Of a stretch of DNA of 64,000 nt, positions 34,207-46,009 are shown one piece after another; the stretch's first letter is position 1; each line of letters opens with the position of its first letter. The stretch comes from Phyto melanocephala (lineage: Eukaryota > Arthropoda > Insecta > Diptera > Rhinophoridae). Where the stretch lies: contig OW799233.1 in NCBI GenBank assembly GCA_941918925.1, forward strand, positions 58,902,841 through 58,966,840, given 5' to 3'. The notes beneath the pieces were generated by a model. That model did not search any database, was not told the origin of the DNA, and was given only the letters and a program-made list of their open reading frames with translations. The position numbers and the translations under genes are program-made.

Positions 34207-35312
34207 CATACATGGGCATACTGCATTACTTTTTTACTGCAGCAAGCATTTCAGTAATCAGTAAATGCTTACTGGTAATGAAAATTATATTTATTTTTAC
34301 TGATTACTGGAAAAAAAATCAGTAATCAGTAAACTTTACTGATTACTGGAAAAAATTTCAGTATTCAGTAACTTTTACTGATTACTGAAAAAAATGTCAG
34401 TAATCAGTAAAGTTTACTGAATACTGAAAAAAATTTCAGTAATCAGTAAATTTTACTGAATACTGAAAAAAATTTCAGTAATCAGTAAAATTTAAAAATT
34501 GAGTCACGATTACGTATTTTTTTTTTTTTACAAGCTCAAAGCTTTGCGGGTTCAGCACAAGAAATATTTGTAAATTTAAATTGTTGAATAAAAATAAAAG
34601 ATTTAATATGTTGTTGGCTTTTCTTAATACAAGCATTTCAAAATTTGTATCACTGAGTTTTTGTGTTTTGGAACGATTCACAATCCCAGCGAAAGAAAAC
34701 AATCTTTCTACAGGAGCAGACGAAGGCAAAGGAGTATTGTATTTCAAAAACACGTTTTTAATAGCACTGCGATTATGCAGACAATTTATGCTAGTGTGTT
34801 GTTCGGCCAGGTGCAAAATTGGTTTCTGGAGATAGTTTGCCAAGTCACCTGAATTAATAGTTATGCCCGCATCTGTTTAAGAAAATATGATAAGAATGTG
34901 AGTAATAAATACAAAAATTTATTAACGTTTATTGAGTACGAAAATTCTTAGTTTAATAATTCTTGTTTTTTTTTTTTTTTTGTATAGGTAGTAAAAACCT
35001 CCCGATACTGCATTCTTATCAGTAATCAGTAAAATTTAATGATTACCTATTTGTTTCAGTATTCAGTAAAATTTACTGATTACTGTCATTTCTTTCAGTA
35101 TTCAGTAAACTTTACTGATTACTGAATTTTTTTTTCAGTAATCAGTAAAATTTACTGAATACTGAAATTTTTTTTCAGTAATCAGTAAAATTTACTGAGT
35201 ACTGATTTTTTTTCAGTAATCAGTAAAAATATACTGGTAATGAAAATTCAAGTGCAGTACCAGTAAAAAAAAATACTGAAGAAGTACTGGTACTGCAAAG
35301 TGCCCATGTATG
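34207..35312. mobile_element. hAT nested inside another hAT, perfect 8-bp duplication
   Basis: Perfect start of the terminal repeats (CATACATGGGCA at both ends, inverted), flanked by ATCCTAAA at 34199-34206 and 35313-35320. Both ends carry long runs of the motif CAGTAATCAGTAAA and its complement. A transposase 3' end lies at 34475-34843. It is 1106 bp and non-autonomous. Confidence 0.93.
34475..34843 (-). pseudogene. hAT transposase C-terminal fragment
   Basis: A minus-strand open frame of 122 codons. It has a helical lead-in, then SSAPVERLFSFAGIVNRSK and LSDTNFEMLVLRKANN, the hAT dimerisation domain. It is a remnant of the autonomous parent; no BED finger or catalytic Asp region was found. 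Confidence 0.85.
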
Positions 35313-35809
35313 ATCCTAAATAATCTTGATTACTTTTGGATTATTTGTAATCATAATCAATTAATAATCAAGAATTGTTCAAAAGGGAATTATGTAATCA
35401 ATACCATTATTTTTAAAATGTAATCTAATTGATTACTAATCGTAGTCCAAATTTAACACCTCTGATACGTACTTACTTATATAATAAGTAAATAAAATAC
35501 TGGGTGGGCAACTAAGTAATTGCGGAATACTTTTATATATATATATATATATATATATAACTTAGTTTTATTACACTTATATGAAATAAAATATTTAAAC
35601 AGAACTAAGAAAAGATACATATTTATGTATGCATATATGTAAATTTTTATGAGATCGAAATTCAAAAAATATTTGTATTTTGTATCTGTATTTTGTATTT
35701 GAAATACAGAGCTTAAAAGTATTTATATTTTGTATTTGAAATGCACAACTTGAAAGTATTTGTATTTGAAATACATCAAGGCATCTATTTTGCCCAGCCC
35801 TGTTTGTAT

Positions 35810-36999
35810 GTGTTGTATGTTAAAATTAAAAAAAAAAAATATATAAAAAATATCTGTGTGTGTGTTTGTGTTAGCTATAGACTCCGTAACTGTAAAACCG
35901 ATCGGACTCAAACTTTGGCAAGTCGTTGTACACATTCCAGGGAGTAGGTGGTAAAAAGTGGGTTGGGCCACGCCCATAAAATTAGTTATCATTTTTAGCT
36001 ACTTGCACTTGACCGATTTTTCAGAAACTTTGCACACATATTGAGCTATCATGACTATATAATTTCATGATTAGAAAAGTGGGCGGGGCCACGCCCATAA
36101 AAAAATTCTAATTTTGAGGTACTTGCAGTGAACAGATTATTCTAAAACCTTGCACACATATTGAGCTGTTATAACTATACAGTTTCGTAATAAGAGAAGT
36201 GGGCAGTGCCACGAATATAAAAAAAGTTACAATTTTTAACTTCTTGCACTTGACCGATTTTTCTGAAACTTTGCACACATATTGAACTCTCATGATTATA
36301 CAATTTCATGATTGGAAAAGTGGGCAGTGCCACGCCCATAAAAAAAGTATAATTTTCAGCTACTTGAACCTCACAGATTTTTCTGAAACTTTGCACACAT
36401 ATTGAGCTGTCATGACTATACAGTTTCGTTAAAAAAGTTACAATTTTTAGCCTTGCACTTGATATTCAATGAAAATTCAGAATGCATTTTTATTTATTAA
36501 GGGGCGTAGCAACGCGCGCCGGGATTAGCTATTAATATATAAAATTAAAAAAATATATAAAAAAAAATTATATATAAAAAAATAATTTTAAACAAATTTT
36601 TATTGGCTCAGCTGGTATTCGACGCCACGTTTACTTTCTTCAGTATACCACGTTTGTATGTATGTATGTTGTTGTTTTATGTTGTTGTTGTGAAAAAAAC
36701 GAGGTGGTCGTGGTTTTTTGCTCATATCTCAGTTGATTATGTACCGATGTTTCTGATTTTCAATACCGATCTACTCCCGAATATTTCTGATATTTTAATA
36801 CCTCACCCGGGTCCAGGCTTCAAAAAGTTGATTTCAACATACAGACGGACGACAGACAGACAGAGCTTAATCGACTCCCCTATTAATAAGCTTTCAGAAA
36901 ATATATGCTTTATGGAAATAAAAATTGTATAAATTTCCAACGGAACGACAAACCTACTTATATACTATAACCTTCTTCACTGTCATGTGAAGGGTATAA
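35810..36999 (-). mobile_element. mini-me-like element split by a Helitron-like insertion
   Basis: A-rich tract at 35815-35852 and 36534-36600, then GGCTCAGCTGGTATTCGACG, GTTGTTGTTGTG, the CGAGGTGGTCG block, a shortened core (GACGGACGACAGACAGACAG) and a decayed 5' end with GTGAAGGGTATA. Confidence 0.7.
35853..36533 (+). mobile_element. Helitron-like non-autonomous element with ~118-bp tandem units
   Basis: Begins TCTGTGTGTGTGTTTGTG next to an A and T. It ends with a GCGTAGCAACGCGCGCC hairpin-type sequence followed by GGGATTAGCTATT. That is the usual Helitron layout: 5' TC, then 3' hairpin, then CTRR-like end. The middle holds about four copies of a ~118-bp unit with GGGCGGGGCCACGCCCATAA and CTTTGCACACATATTGAGC. 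The exact ends are estimated. Confidence 0.6.
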
Positions 37000-37575
37000 A
37001 AATTAAACCCCCTTTAACTCCATCAATATTGGTATGATAGAAAAGGACCTGAACAGTAGAATACAGTCAAACATGAAAAGTTAAGATGACATACTAAGCA
37101 AAATGCCAAATAATTGTTTATCAATCCCATCAATATGGGTATCAAACAAAAAAACCTGAGTAGTTGAATCATGGTGAAGGGTATTATCAGATTCGGCAGA
37201 TCCTAAAATAGTACACACAAATAAACGTACGTACGTACGTTAGATATAATGATGGCAGAAACTTTGAGGGCGATTGTGCTGGAACTCAATAGCGGTTTTC
37301 TTTCCAATATTTCTATAAGATAAATGCCACCCACATACAGGTTTGTGCAACCTGTGGTTGCTTCTAAAAATTAATTTCAACCAACACATGGACAGCCTTA
37401 TATTGCTTAGTCGACTCTTTCACTTTTAATATTTAAGAAAATATGTATTATTATTATATATAAATATAATATATTATATTATTAATATTATAGAAATTAC
37501 AAACGGAATGTCAAAGCTATATATATATATACATACATATACATATGTATACCCTTCGTACCACAGGTGAAAAAC
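37000..37575. mobile_element. degenerate mini-me/foldback fragments
   Basis: Pieces of the foldback family (TCCATCAATATTGGTATGAT) and a heavily mutated mini-me core (GGCGATTGTGCTGGAACTCA, CCACAGGTGAA) lie between 37015 and 37575. No clear ends were found. Confidence 0.5.
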
Positions 37576-37875
37576 TTCATTCAAATAAAGCGTTCGTATT
37601 GTGTAAACATCACTGTAGTTATATAATAACGATATTGTTTTGTGAACATATTATTTTTCTTAGTGCTCTCCTCCAAATAAAACAGTTTTATATATTTGTT
37701 CTTAATTAATATTCTGGTGAAATTTAGGCACGTATGTATTAAATTAATTCAGATACATTTGCTGTCGTCTTTAAAATACATTTACACAAACATTTTGTTA
37801 ATAAAATATACGTATAAAATTTGTTTTCAACCAACACCATTTGTTCTTTAACTCGTGAATATAACACAATAAGAC

Positions 37876-38041
37876 TTACTGCCTGTTCAACGATGTCGAA
37901 AGAAAACACAAGCAAACTTTCATTCGTACAAATACGTTGAAAACAAAAACAAATTTTTAGTTTTTGTTGTTGTTTTCAATATATTTGTACGAATGAAAGT
38001 TCGCTTGTGTTTTCTTTCGACATCGTTGAACATGCAGTTAA
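37876..38041. repeat. 166-bp near-perfect inverted repeat (hairpin)
   Basis: Two arms of about 75 bases (ACTGCCTGTTCAACGATGTC ... and its complement near 38020) match almost perfectly around a short T-rich loop at about 37955. It could be a MITE or a hairpin RNA source. There is no coding capacity: the open frame at 37993-38178 merely overlaps it. Confidence 0.9.
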
Positions 38042-38465
38042 TGACAGGCCGGCATATGTTATTTTTATTTTATTTTCGGTATAACAAATCACGACTTGTA
38101 TTGACATACACACAAATAGTTGTTAACTATTGTTACAGACATGCATACGTACAAATATGTACTAGCTATACAAATTAGCGTTTACTTATACATACAAACT
38201 GGCCGTCAAAACCGTTACAACTGTCTTAAGTCACATATCGTCATCTTAAAGACCTAATAACCTTTCTGCAAAAATTTAAAAACTAAGTTTTTTGTGGATT
38301 TTTATTCCCTACATCTAAAAGCATATGTGCGCAAAATTTTGAACATCTTATATTAAGAATGACCAAGTTATTACCAAATTACCAAATAACTTATCAGCAA
38401 ATGTACAATTTTCGAAAACCAATTAACCTAAGTACTGTTTATTTGTGAATATTTTTTTTTAATAT
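38042..38465. other. non-coding DNA
   Basis: No repeat or gene was recognised. Confidence 0.45.
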
Positions 38466-38466
38466 A

Positions 38467-38708
38467 AAGGGTCCGCCATCTAACGTTTTTTTTAACTAGT
38501 GCTTATTTCATGAATAGTAACACTTAGCTTATGTCTCGAAAAGCAAGAAGTGGCCGTTACAGTCAATGGCGATCGTTATCGGGCCATGTTGAACGAATTT
38601 TTGTTCACAAAAATTTAAGGACGGTGCTACGTGCCACACAGCCGAAACTACACTTGATGTTTTGCGCCCTGTTTCAAAAAAAAAAAAAAAGTTATTTGGG
38701 ACCCTTTA
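38467..38708 (+). mobile_element. short mariner deletion derivative
   Basis: Ends AAGGGTCCGCCA and GGGACCCTTTA. It retains only the last part of the transposase: in one frame NGDRYR and LNEFLFTK, then a deletion, then GATCHTAE. It belongs to the same family as the copies at 19028 and 56398. Confidence 0.8.
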
Positions 38709-39540
38709 GTAAAGATAACTTTTTATTTAATCATTAATATTACAATAAATAAAAATTAATTTCTATATAAAAACAATTTTAACTGTTGTTAAAAATCTTT
38801 ATCCATAGAACATAAATTTTGACAGTTTTTGTACTATGACCGCGACAAATTTTACGTCAGTTAACTTTTATGTGTTTTAATTTTTTTTACGAACTATTGA
38901 TTGGAGTGTAGAAAAAAATCTACAATACTATTGTAATTTTTATATGTATAGTAATTAACTTGAAATCTAAATTTTGAATTTGAAAATAGTTGACACAAAA
39001 AATCATAAGGAAAATGGAAATTAAGTTTTTTATTTAAAAAGCAAGAAATTATTATCAAATGTCTTAATTATTTAATGAATATTTTTTTTTGCAAACATTT
39101 TATTATTGGAAAACAATTTATTACCGTAATAATTAGTAATACTATCGTTACAGAATATTTTGTTTTGTGTTTTGTAGGATTTCAGAATTAGGTATAATCC
39201 GGAAGAACTTTTCAATATAATTTAATTTGTATTCCTAAGAAGCAGCTTAATTTCATTATAGCCATCTACCCATCATTACATCTATAATTCTCAGACGCTC
39301 CAAACTCTCATTAACTACTTAGTGGGTATTGCAACTGTTTTTATTTTTTGAAACCATGAGGACATAAACCAAAATTTTGAAAGGAGAAATTGTGGGAAAA
39401 AATAATTCTCTTCAACATAAACCTTTACCCGGTTTTATATATCGACTTTTTCAGTGAAAGATTAAATTTAAATAATAAAAAATATTTAGATTCTCTACAT
39501 ATTAACAATTTCTACAAACTTAACTTAATCTGTAACGGAA
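38709..39540. other. AT-rich non-coding DNA
   Basis: No feature was supported. Confidence 0.45.
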
Positions 39541-39544
39541 ATCA

Positions 39545-40980
39545 AACATCTACATTTCTTAAATCTATGCATTAAAAATGGAGTTATAGATAAAAATGTA
39601 CGAAAATTTATACCGTGCAGTGTATTTTTCAGTATATTTTAAATTTAAAACCTAATAAAAAGGACAAAATTAGATGTACGATTCTGAAATTTTGCACACT
39701 TTGCTTTTTGGTGAGAGGCTTTTCTGTAACGGAAAATCAATGTGGCACGCCCACCTCCCATATAACGTTTTACCTAAAATTCATATAATTTTTCTATAAA
39801 TAAAGATTTTGAAATAATAAAGGTATATATTGAAATATCTAAGCTGTATTCATTAGCAAAAACAACTTTGACACGCCTACTATAACGCCCACTTTTCACG
39901 TTATCTACCGTTAATGAAATTTAAAAGCTCATAAAACAGACAAAATTAGAGGAATGATGATGAAATTTGCTACATATATCCTTCTAATCAATGTAATTGT
40001 TGTGCCAGAAATTTTAGGTGACACGCCCACTTTAACGCCTACCTCCCATATAACGATTTATTTTAAATTCATGTAATTTCTCTATTGACAAGGTTTTTGG
40101 GAAAATAAAGGACTATATTGAAATATCTTAGTTCTATTTATTAGCAGAAACTTTATTGACACGCCTACGTTAACGCCCACTTTCACTAAAAGAATAAATT
40201 TACGAAAACATTTTACTATCATATCGAAGTTATTAAGGGTGGGTAAATTTTTAGGGCCCATGTTGATTTTAAATAAATCACAAATTATTTAAGAAATTAT
40301 TATCATTTCTTCATATAATGATAATATTTGTATGGTTCAATTACGTATATAACAAAATATCGGCCGAATGGGGGGCATCCTTGGCGACACTCCTCTATCT
40401 GATGGTCCAAATTTTCAATGATAATGTTGATGCTCAATTGTTGGGCATGATGATGAGTCGAGGTTGACTGCTCTTTTGCCACACTATCGCGAAAAACAGC
40501 AATGTTTTCCGTTCAACGAACTAAGAAGGCATTCACAGATGTTTTCACATTTTATACAGACCTGTTTTGCTAAAATTTAAATATTGTTTTTACAATTCTC
40601 CCGATTGTGGACGAATTTGAACGATTATGTTGACCAAAAGAATTACGAAGTGCACAAAATGCATTTTGATTTGAACGCCCATTTTCATAAAAAACCTGAA
40701 AAACTTTAAAGCGTTGCTCATTTGCGTATCTTTCCACGGATCAAATTGAGTAAGTTTGAGATTGAGAAATGTCAAATGAAATGCAGAAAACAAATTTAAA
40801 GTCTAGGTGTAGTTTACCTTCAACATGGGCCCTTAAAATTTAACCACCCTCTACAAAGAAAGTGATACATATTTTATTATAAACATTAACAAAATAATAA
40901 ATATTGTGCTTTAAATGTACACAAAATTGGTGGCGGGTATAAAAGATTCGGCACAGCCAAAGATAGTGCTCTTACTTGTT
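39545..40980 (+). mobile_element. long Helentron-like repeat, 5' truncated
   Basis: Starts inside the element (CTATGCATTAAAAATGGAGT), has two internal tandem units, the mariner-derived segment at about 40233-40853 and the complete 3' end (CTCTTACTTGTT at 40980). Confidence 0.85.
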
Positions 40981-41714
40981 TTAGTTTTATTTATGTGTTT
41001 CTCTTCCAATAATTTTATTTAAAACTGGTTTAATTTCATTTCTATATTAAGCTATCTAAATTCCATATTTACTTTTCTTCTTGTTACTTTTTTATTTTTT
41101 TTTCAGAATATTCTTTTAACTTTATTGGGGTTAAGTTTTATTTTAGAGCGGTTGTTCGTATTTAAAATTGCTATAAATTAGAGTCTTTTCTCATACATAT
41201 TTTTACACCATGAAAACACTTTTCATAAAAAAATTGGGACAATTTTTCTCTTTTCACGTTGGGTTCATTTTTCATTTCGTTACATAATTTTGTGTCCATT
41301 TCTTTAATTTTTTCATTTTGCTCCGAGTTTTGATTTTGAAAACTGCCCTAAGATTCCTAGTTAATAAAGAGCAGAGATCTACAACGAATAATCATGAAGT
41401 AAGTAAACTTAAATCAGGATAAATTTTTCCGTTGATTAATGCGCATTCCTACTTATTGAAAAGTCTTCACTACTCATACTCACTTTTAAGTTTAAGGTAC
41501 TTATAGTACTCTTATTCAGCAACACGTATGACTCGGTTCATTGCTATCGTCGTTCACGCAAGATAAAAAGGCGATAAAAAGCAAGTATGACTTTATACTT
41601 ATTATGAAGTTGTGTGTTTGCACTAGGCTTGCCAGATAACAATTTCACATTCACCATAATAATAGTGAATTGTTAAGAAAACTAGACAATTTAAACTTAA
41701 CAAAATAATACAAA
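40981..41714. other. non-coding DNA
   Basis: No coding exon or repeat was recognised, apart from short AT-rich runs. Confidence 0.45.
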
Positions 41715-42149
41715 AACAAGTAAGAGTGCTACATTCGGCCGTGCCGAATCTGATAATACCCTTCACCATCATGTACATAGATATAATATCACATCATAGC
41801 TTAACCTTTATTTCATGTTATACGCCATTTCTATTTATTATTTCCGACGCCATTCTCGATTTTGAATTCTTACGTAGTTAACTGTATTCTACTAGTCAAG
41901 CCCTTTAATTTAATACCTATTTGATTAGGGTAAAAAAAATTTTCGTCATTTTCTTGGATTTTACATGTTTTAATAATTTATTGAATTCTACTGATCAAGC
42001 GCTTTTATTTGATACCAATAATGTGGGGGTTGAAGGAATAACATTTTAAAAAACCCGATTTGGTTCAAATATAAACTTACTAGCATATAACCCGCTACTT
42101 CGATAGCGCAGTTCTTACTATTTATTGAATACGTAAAAATACGAGGAGT

Positions 42150-43330
42150 TCAATAAAAATGCGAAAAGGCTTTTTTGTGTCGCAAATATCATTTTAATTC
42201 TCAACTTGAATCAGTAATCCTTTATTTCACAATTTTATAAACGTAGAAAATACAAAAAGTCCCAATAAAATTCTGAAAAGTACCTTTTTGGTCGTCCATA
42301 ACATTTTCAGTCTCACCTTGTATCAATACTCACTAATTTCAAACTTCTAGCTTCGCAAACGTTGAAAATACAAAAAGTGCCATAAAAATTGAAAAAGAGT
42401 ACCTTTTTGGTCGCCTATAACATTTTTAGTCTCACCTGGAATCAATAGTCCTTGATTGTACAATCCTATCTTCATAAACGTAGAAATTGCAAAAAGTACC
42501 ATAAAAATTCAAAAAAGTACCTTTTTGGTCGACCATAACACTTTTAGTCTCTCCTTGTATCAATAGTCACTAATTTGAAAATTCTATCTTCGCAAGCGTT
42601 GAAAATGCAAAAAGTACCATAAAAATAAAAAAGGACCTTTTTGATCGCCCATAACATTTCTAGCCTCACCTTGAATCAATAGTCCTTGATTGTACAGTCA
42701 TATCTTCGTTAACGTAGAAAATACAAAAAAGTACCTTCTTGGTCGCCCATAACATTTTCAGTCTCACCTTGTATCAATAGTCACTAATTTCAAAATTCTA
42801 GCTTCGCAAACGTTGAAAATACAGAAAGTACCATAAAAATAAAAAAGGACCTTTTTGATCGCCCACAACATTTCTAGTCTCACCTGGAATCAATAGTCCT
42901 TGATTGTACAGTCATATCTTCGTTAACGTAGAAAATACAAAAAGTACCATGAAAATTCAAAAAGTACCTTTTTGGTTGACCATAACATTTTTAGTCTCTC
43001 CTTGTATCAATAGTCACTAATTTCAAAATTCTAGCTTAGCAAACGTTGAAAATGCAAAAAGTACCATAAAAATCCAGAAAAATAATTTTGTGGTCGCGCA
43101 CAACATTTTTAGTCTCACCTGGAATCAATAGTCCTTGATTGTACAATCGTACCTTTATAAACGTAGAAAATACAAAAAGTACCATAAAAATTAAAAAAGT
43201 ACCTTTTTGTTCACCCATAACATTTTTAGTCTTCCATGCAATCAATAGTCCTTTAGTTAACAATTCTACCTTCATAAACGTAAAATATACAAAAAGTACC
43301 ATAGAAATGCGAAAAAGTACATTTTTGGTT
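42150..43330. repeat. ~117-bp tandem array with two alternating unit types
   Basis: About ten units with AATACAAAAAGTACCATAAA, CCTTTTTGGTCGMCCATAAC and ATCAATAGTC landmarks. Landmarks fall near 42205, 42325, 42443, 42561, 42676, 42774, 42891, 43005, 43127 and 43241. One type has AGTCACTAATTTCAAAATTC and the other AGTCCTTGATTGTACA; they alternate for most of the array. Confidence 0.85.
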
Positions 43331-43339
43331 CCAAGTTTA

Positions 43340-44085
43340 AAATGTTAAAATATCTATGTAACAAAATATTTAAATAGACATGATTTAAAGTCAGTAAATC
43401 TACTATTTTTTGCATAAAAGTAATTATGTTCTAAAAAGTACCAAACTCTTTTCCCGATTTTTCCCCTTTCTACCCTGTTATGAATTTTTACTAAATTACA
43501 TAATTTTTTAAATTCTGGTGAAATTCCAATTAAAAATTTTGTGAAAATTGGCTGTCTAATTAGGAATAACATACATTTTCCGTAATTTCCCCCTTTTTGA
43601 TACCTTTTTTGTTCCCAAAAAAGTTTCCACAAATTTCACCTAAATAATTGTCCATATTCTAAATATTAGGAAATAATAATTATCATATTTTGTTCCATTG
43701 AATAATATTAGAAAAGTTTCTTCTAAAAAAAAGTACCAAAAAAAGGGACAATTTTTACCCCTTATACATGTGAATTTAAAAAAAGTGCCGAATTCCTATT
43801 AATATTTTTTTCGGATTACTTAAAACAGTTTAAACTTTTTTTCCTAGCTTCATGGTTTGGAAGTTACACAGGGTACCAAAAAAGTACAAAAAATATTCGT
43901 GAAAATTTTTGAATAGAGCAGGCTCTAATTGGTAAAGTTAATTTTTTTTCTAAAATATTTGTATATTCCAAAAATTTACAAACTAAAAGCAAATTTTTTC
44001 AGCTTCTAGACAACCGAGAGAGTCAATATAAACACTATAAAAAAAATTAAAATTCATGTTGGCCGCCACACAAAATGGCTGTCAA
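43340..44085. other. right internal part of the foldback element
   Basis: Unique AT-rich filler with repeated AAAAAGTACC-like pieces. The open frame at 43354-43632 shows no family resemblance. Confidence 0.5.
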
Positions 44086-44710
44086 TAAATTTATATATGA
44101 GTCAAATCTGGTATTTTAAATTGTAACTTCTTGAACCCCCGAAATATTGGTATCAAATAAAGTGGCTTGACCAGTAATTTTAAATAAATGTAAAATGCAA
44201 AATGGCGTTTAAAACAAAGTGGTTTTCTAATTTCTAATTTTTTTAACTCCATCAATATGGGTATCAAATGAAAGGGCTTGACTAGTAGAATAAAGTCAAC
44301 TACGTAAAAATTCAAAATCAAGAATGGCGTCGGAAATAATAAGGAAAAATGGCGTATGACATTAAATATAGGTTAAGCTACGATGTGGGATCTTACATAT
44401 GTACATGATGGTGAAGGGTATCATCAGATTCGTCACGGCCGATTATAGTACTCTTACTTGTTAACCTTAACTTTATAGGCAAGTTGTACTAATGACCCTT
44501 TGTGTGTTACACTATTTTAGTATACAAGCCAACTATCAGAAATATTAGTTAAGCTATGTGTAGCATTTAGTATAAGTCGATAGATTTTGTTGAAGCAAAA
44601 TAATTTGAAATTCACTCCGTATGTAAGAAGAAGTGAGCAAAAGATATTGTGAGCTTTTTAGCGCTCACACTATTAGTGAAAAGTAGAATCAAAGTAAAAT
44701 AATTCAAAAA

Positions 44711-45432
44711 CAAGTAAAAGTGCTATATTCGGCCGTGTCGAATCTTAAATACCCTTCACAACGTGTAGTCATGCAATAATAATAGTTTGTATCACCATTC
44801 ATCTCATATGAAATACGTACATACATATATAAAAACATTCCATTGTAAAATTAAAAAATGAGTTTAAGTATGTATGTGTTTCCAAAAAAAAAAAAAAAAT
44901 ACAAAAAAAAATAAAAAAATAAATATTAAAAACAAAACCAATAAAAAAAATTAAAATTAAAAATAATAAAATATATTAAAAAAAAAATAATAAAAATATA
45001 ACTAATATATAAAATAAAAAAATAACATCAAATAAAAAATTTTTTTTTGGCTCATTTGGGATTCGATGCCATGTTTACTCTAACCAGTATATATGTATGT
45101 TGTTGTTGTAATTGTGAAAAAAACGAGGTGGTCGTGGTTTTTGGCTCATATCTCAGAAAGTTATGGGGCGATTGTGCTGAATTTTAATATCGATTCACTC
45201 CCGGATATTTCCAAGAGATTGATACCATACTCAGATCTGAGGAACATATTGTTGCTTCTAAAAGTTGATTTCAACCAACACACGGACAGACGGTCAGGGC
45301 TTAATCGACTCCTCTATTAATAAGCTTTCAGAAAATAAATACTTTATGGGTTCGAAAATGAAAATTGTAGAAATTACAAACGGAATGATAAAGCTATAAA
45401 TACTCTTGTGCGCCACAGTTGAAGGGTATAAA
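44711..45432 (-). mobile_element. mini-me-like element
   Basis: A complete minus-oriented copy from AACAAGTAAAAGTGC and its 3' hairpin, via an A-rich tract and GTTGTTGTTGTAATTG, to the 5' end GTTGAAGGGTATA. Confidence 0.88.
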
Positions 45433-45599
45433 AAAACTAAGCTAAGCAGCTGATTATCACAGCAAATTATAAGCACAACAACGTAAAAATATACCTGCTC
45501 TCCATTAAAAAAATAAAAATATTAAAGCTTAATTATTTTTCTTATTTTACATCTGTTTTTAAAACAACAACAAAATTCTTACAATAAAATGTAAATTTG

Positions 45600-45931
45600 T
45601 TTTTAATTAAAAAAAAAACTTTTTATTAAAAATCAGAAAATAGTTTATAATGTTAAAAAAAAACTTCAAAATTATAAAAATCAATAAAGAAACTTGAATT
45701 TAAAACATAAATTGAGTAAAAATATTTTTTATTGAAAAAAATATTATTCTCTACTTCAGCTATGAGATCAAAAATAAAATCATTAGAATTCAATTTCAAT
45801 ATAAATAAACAATATAAACATCTGCTTTTGAATCGTAGCCACCTTTTTTATTTCCCGGGATCCCGAAAAATAATCCCGGGAAATTGCGAAGATTAAATAA
45901 ATCAAATTCCAGGGAAATAACCCAACTTATA
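45600..45931. mobile_element. fragment of the CCCGGG hAT family
   Basis: Internal sequence matching 53800-54080 (TTTTTATTAAAAATCAGAAA onward) and a right end with TTTCCCGGGATCCCGAAAAA and a decayed terminus AAATAACCC. Confidence 0.75.
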
Positions 45932-46009
45932 GCACAAAATGTATTTGTTTGTTATTAACAGTAATCCCTATGCAATAATCTCTTTATACTAAAATATGTC
46001 TCACTATCT

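Larger units (their letters stand above)
33461..35464. mobile_element. hAT element with 7-of-8 duplication
   Basis: Terminal sequences CATATCTGTTAAGTAA and its counterpart TTAACACCTCTG (CAGAGGTGTTAA on the other strand), flanked by GTACGTAC (33453-33460) and ATACGTAC (35465-35472). TAATCAAAAGTAATC motifs fill both subterminal regions. It contains a hAT dimerisation domain at 33828-33965 and a whole second hAT at 34207-35312. Confidence 0.8.
26237..35802. mobile_element. outer hAT element expanded by nested insertions
   Basis: Left end CAGGCCTGGGCAGTATTTG at 26237 and right end GCCCAGCCCTG closing at 35802. Both are flanked by TTTGTATG (26229-26236, 35803-35810). Both ends carry repeated TATTTGAAATACA motifs (26250-26420, 35690-35780). 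The broken transposase at 28302-30630 lies inside and may be its own. Subtracting the later insertions leaves about 1.9 kb. Both flanks are mini-me-derived TATG-rich sequence, so the duplication match is weaker evidence than in other cases. Confidence 0.65.
41715..44462. mobile_element. foldback element with ~370-bp inverted arms
   Basis: Both termini read inward from AACAAGTAAGAGTGCTA and are inverse copies. The arms share CATCATGTACATAG, TTTCCGACGCCATTCT, TCTACTAGTCAAGCCCTTT and GATACCAATA, extending to about 42090 on the left and 44090 on the right. The middle holds a tandem array. It shares the 3' hairpin of the mini-me families at both ends, so it probably arose by inverted duplication of such an end. 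There is no coding capacity. Confidence 0.85.

Noticed and set aside
42150..43330. CRISPR-like array
   Set aside because: Units are ~117 bp and repeat along their full length with no unique spacers, and the context is a eukaryotic foldback element.
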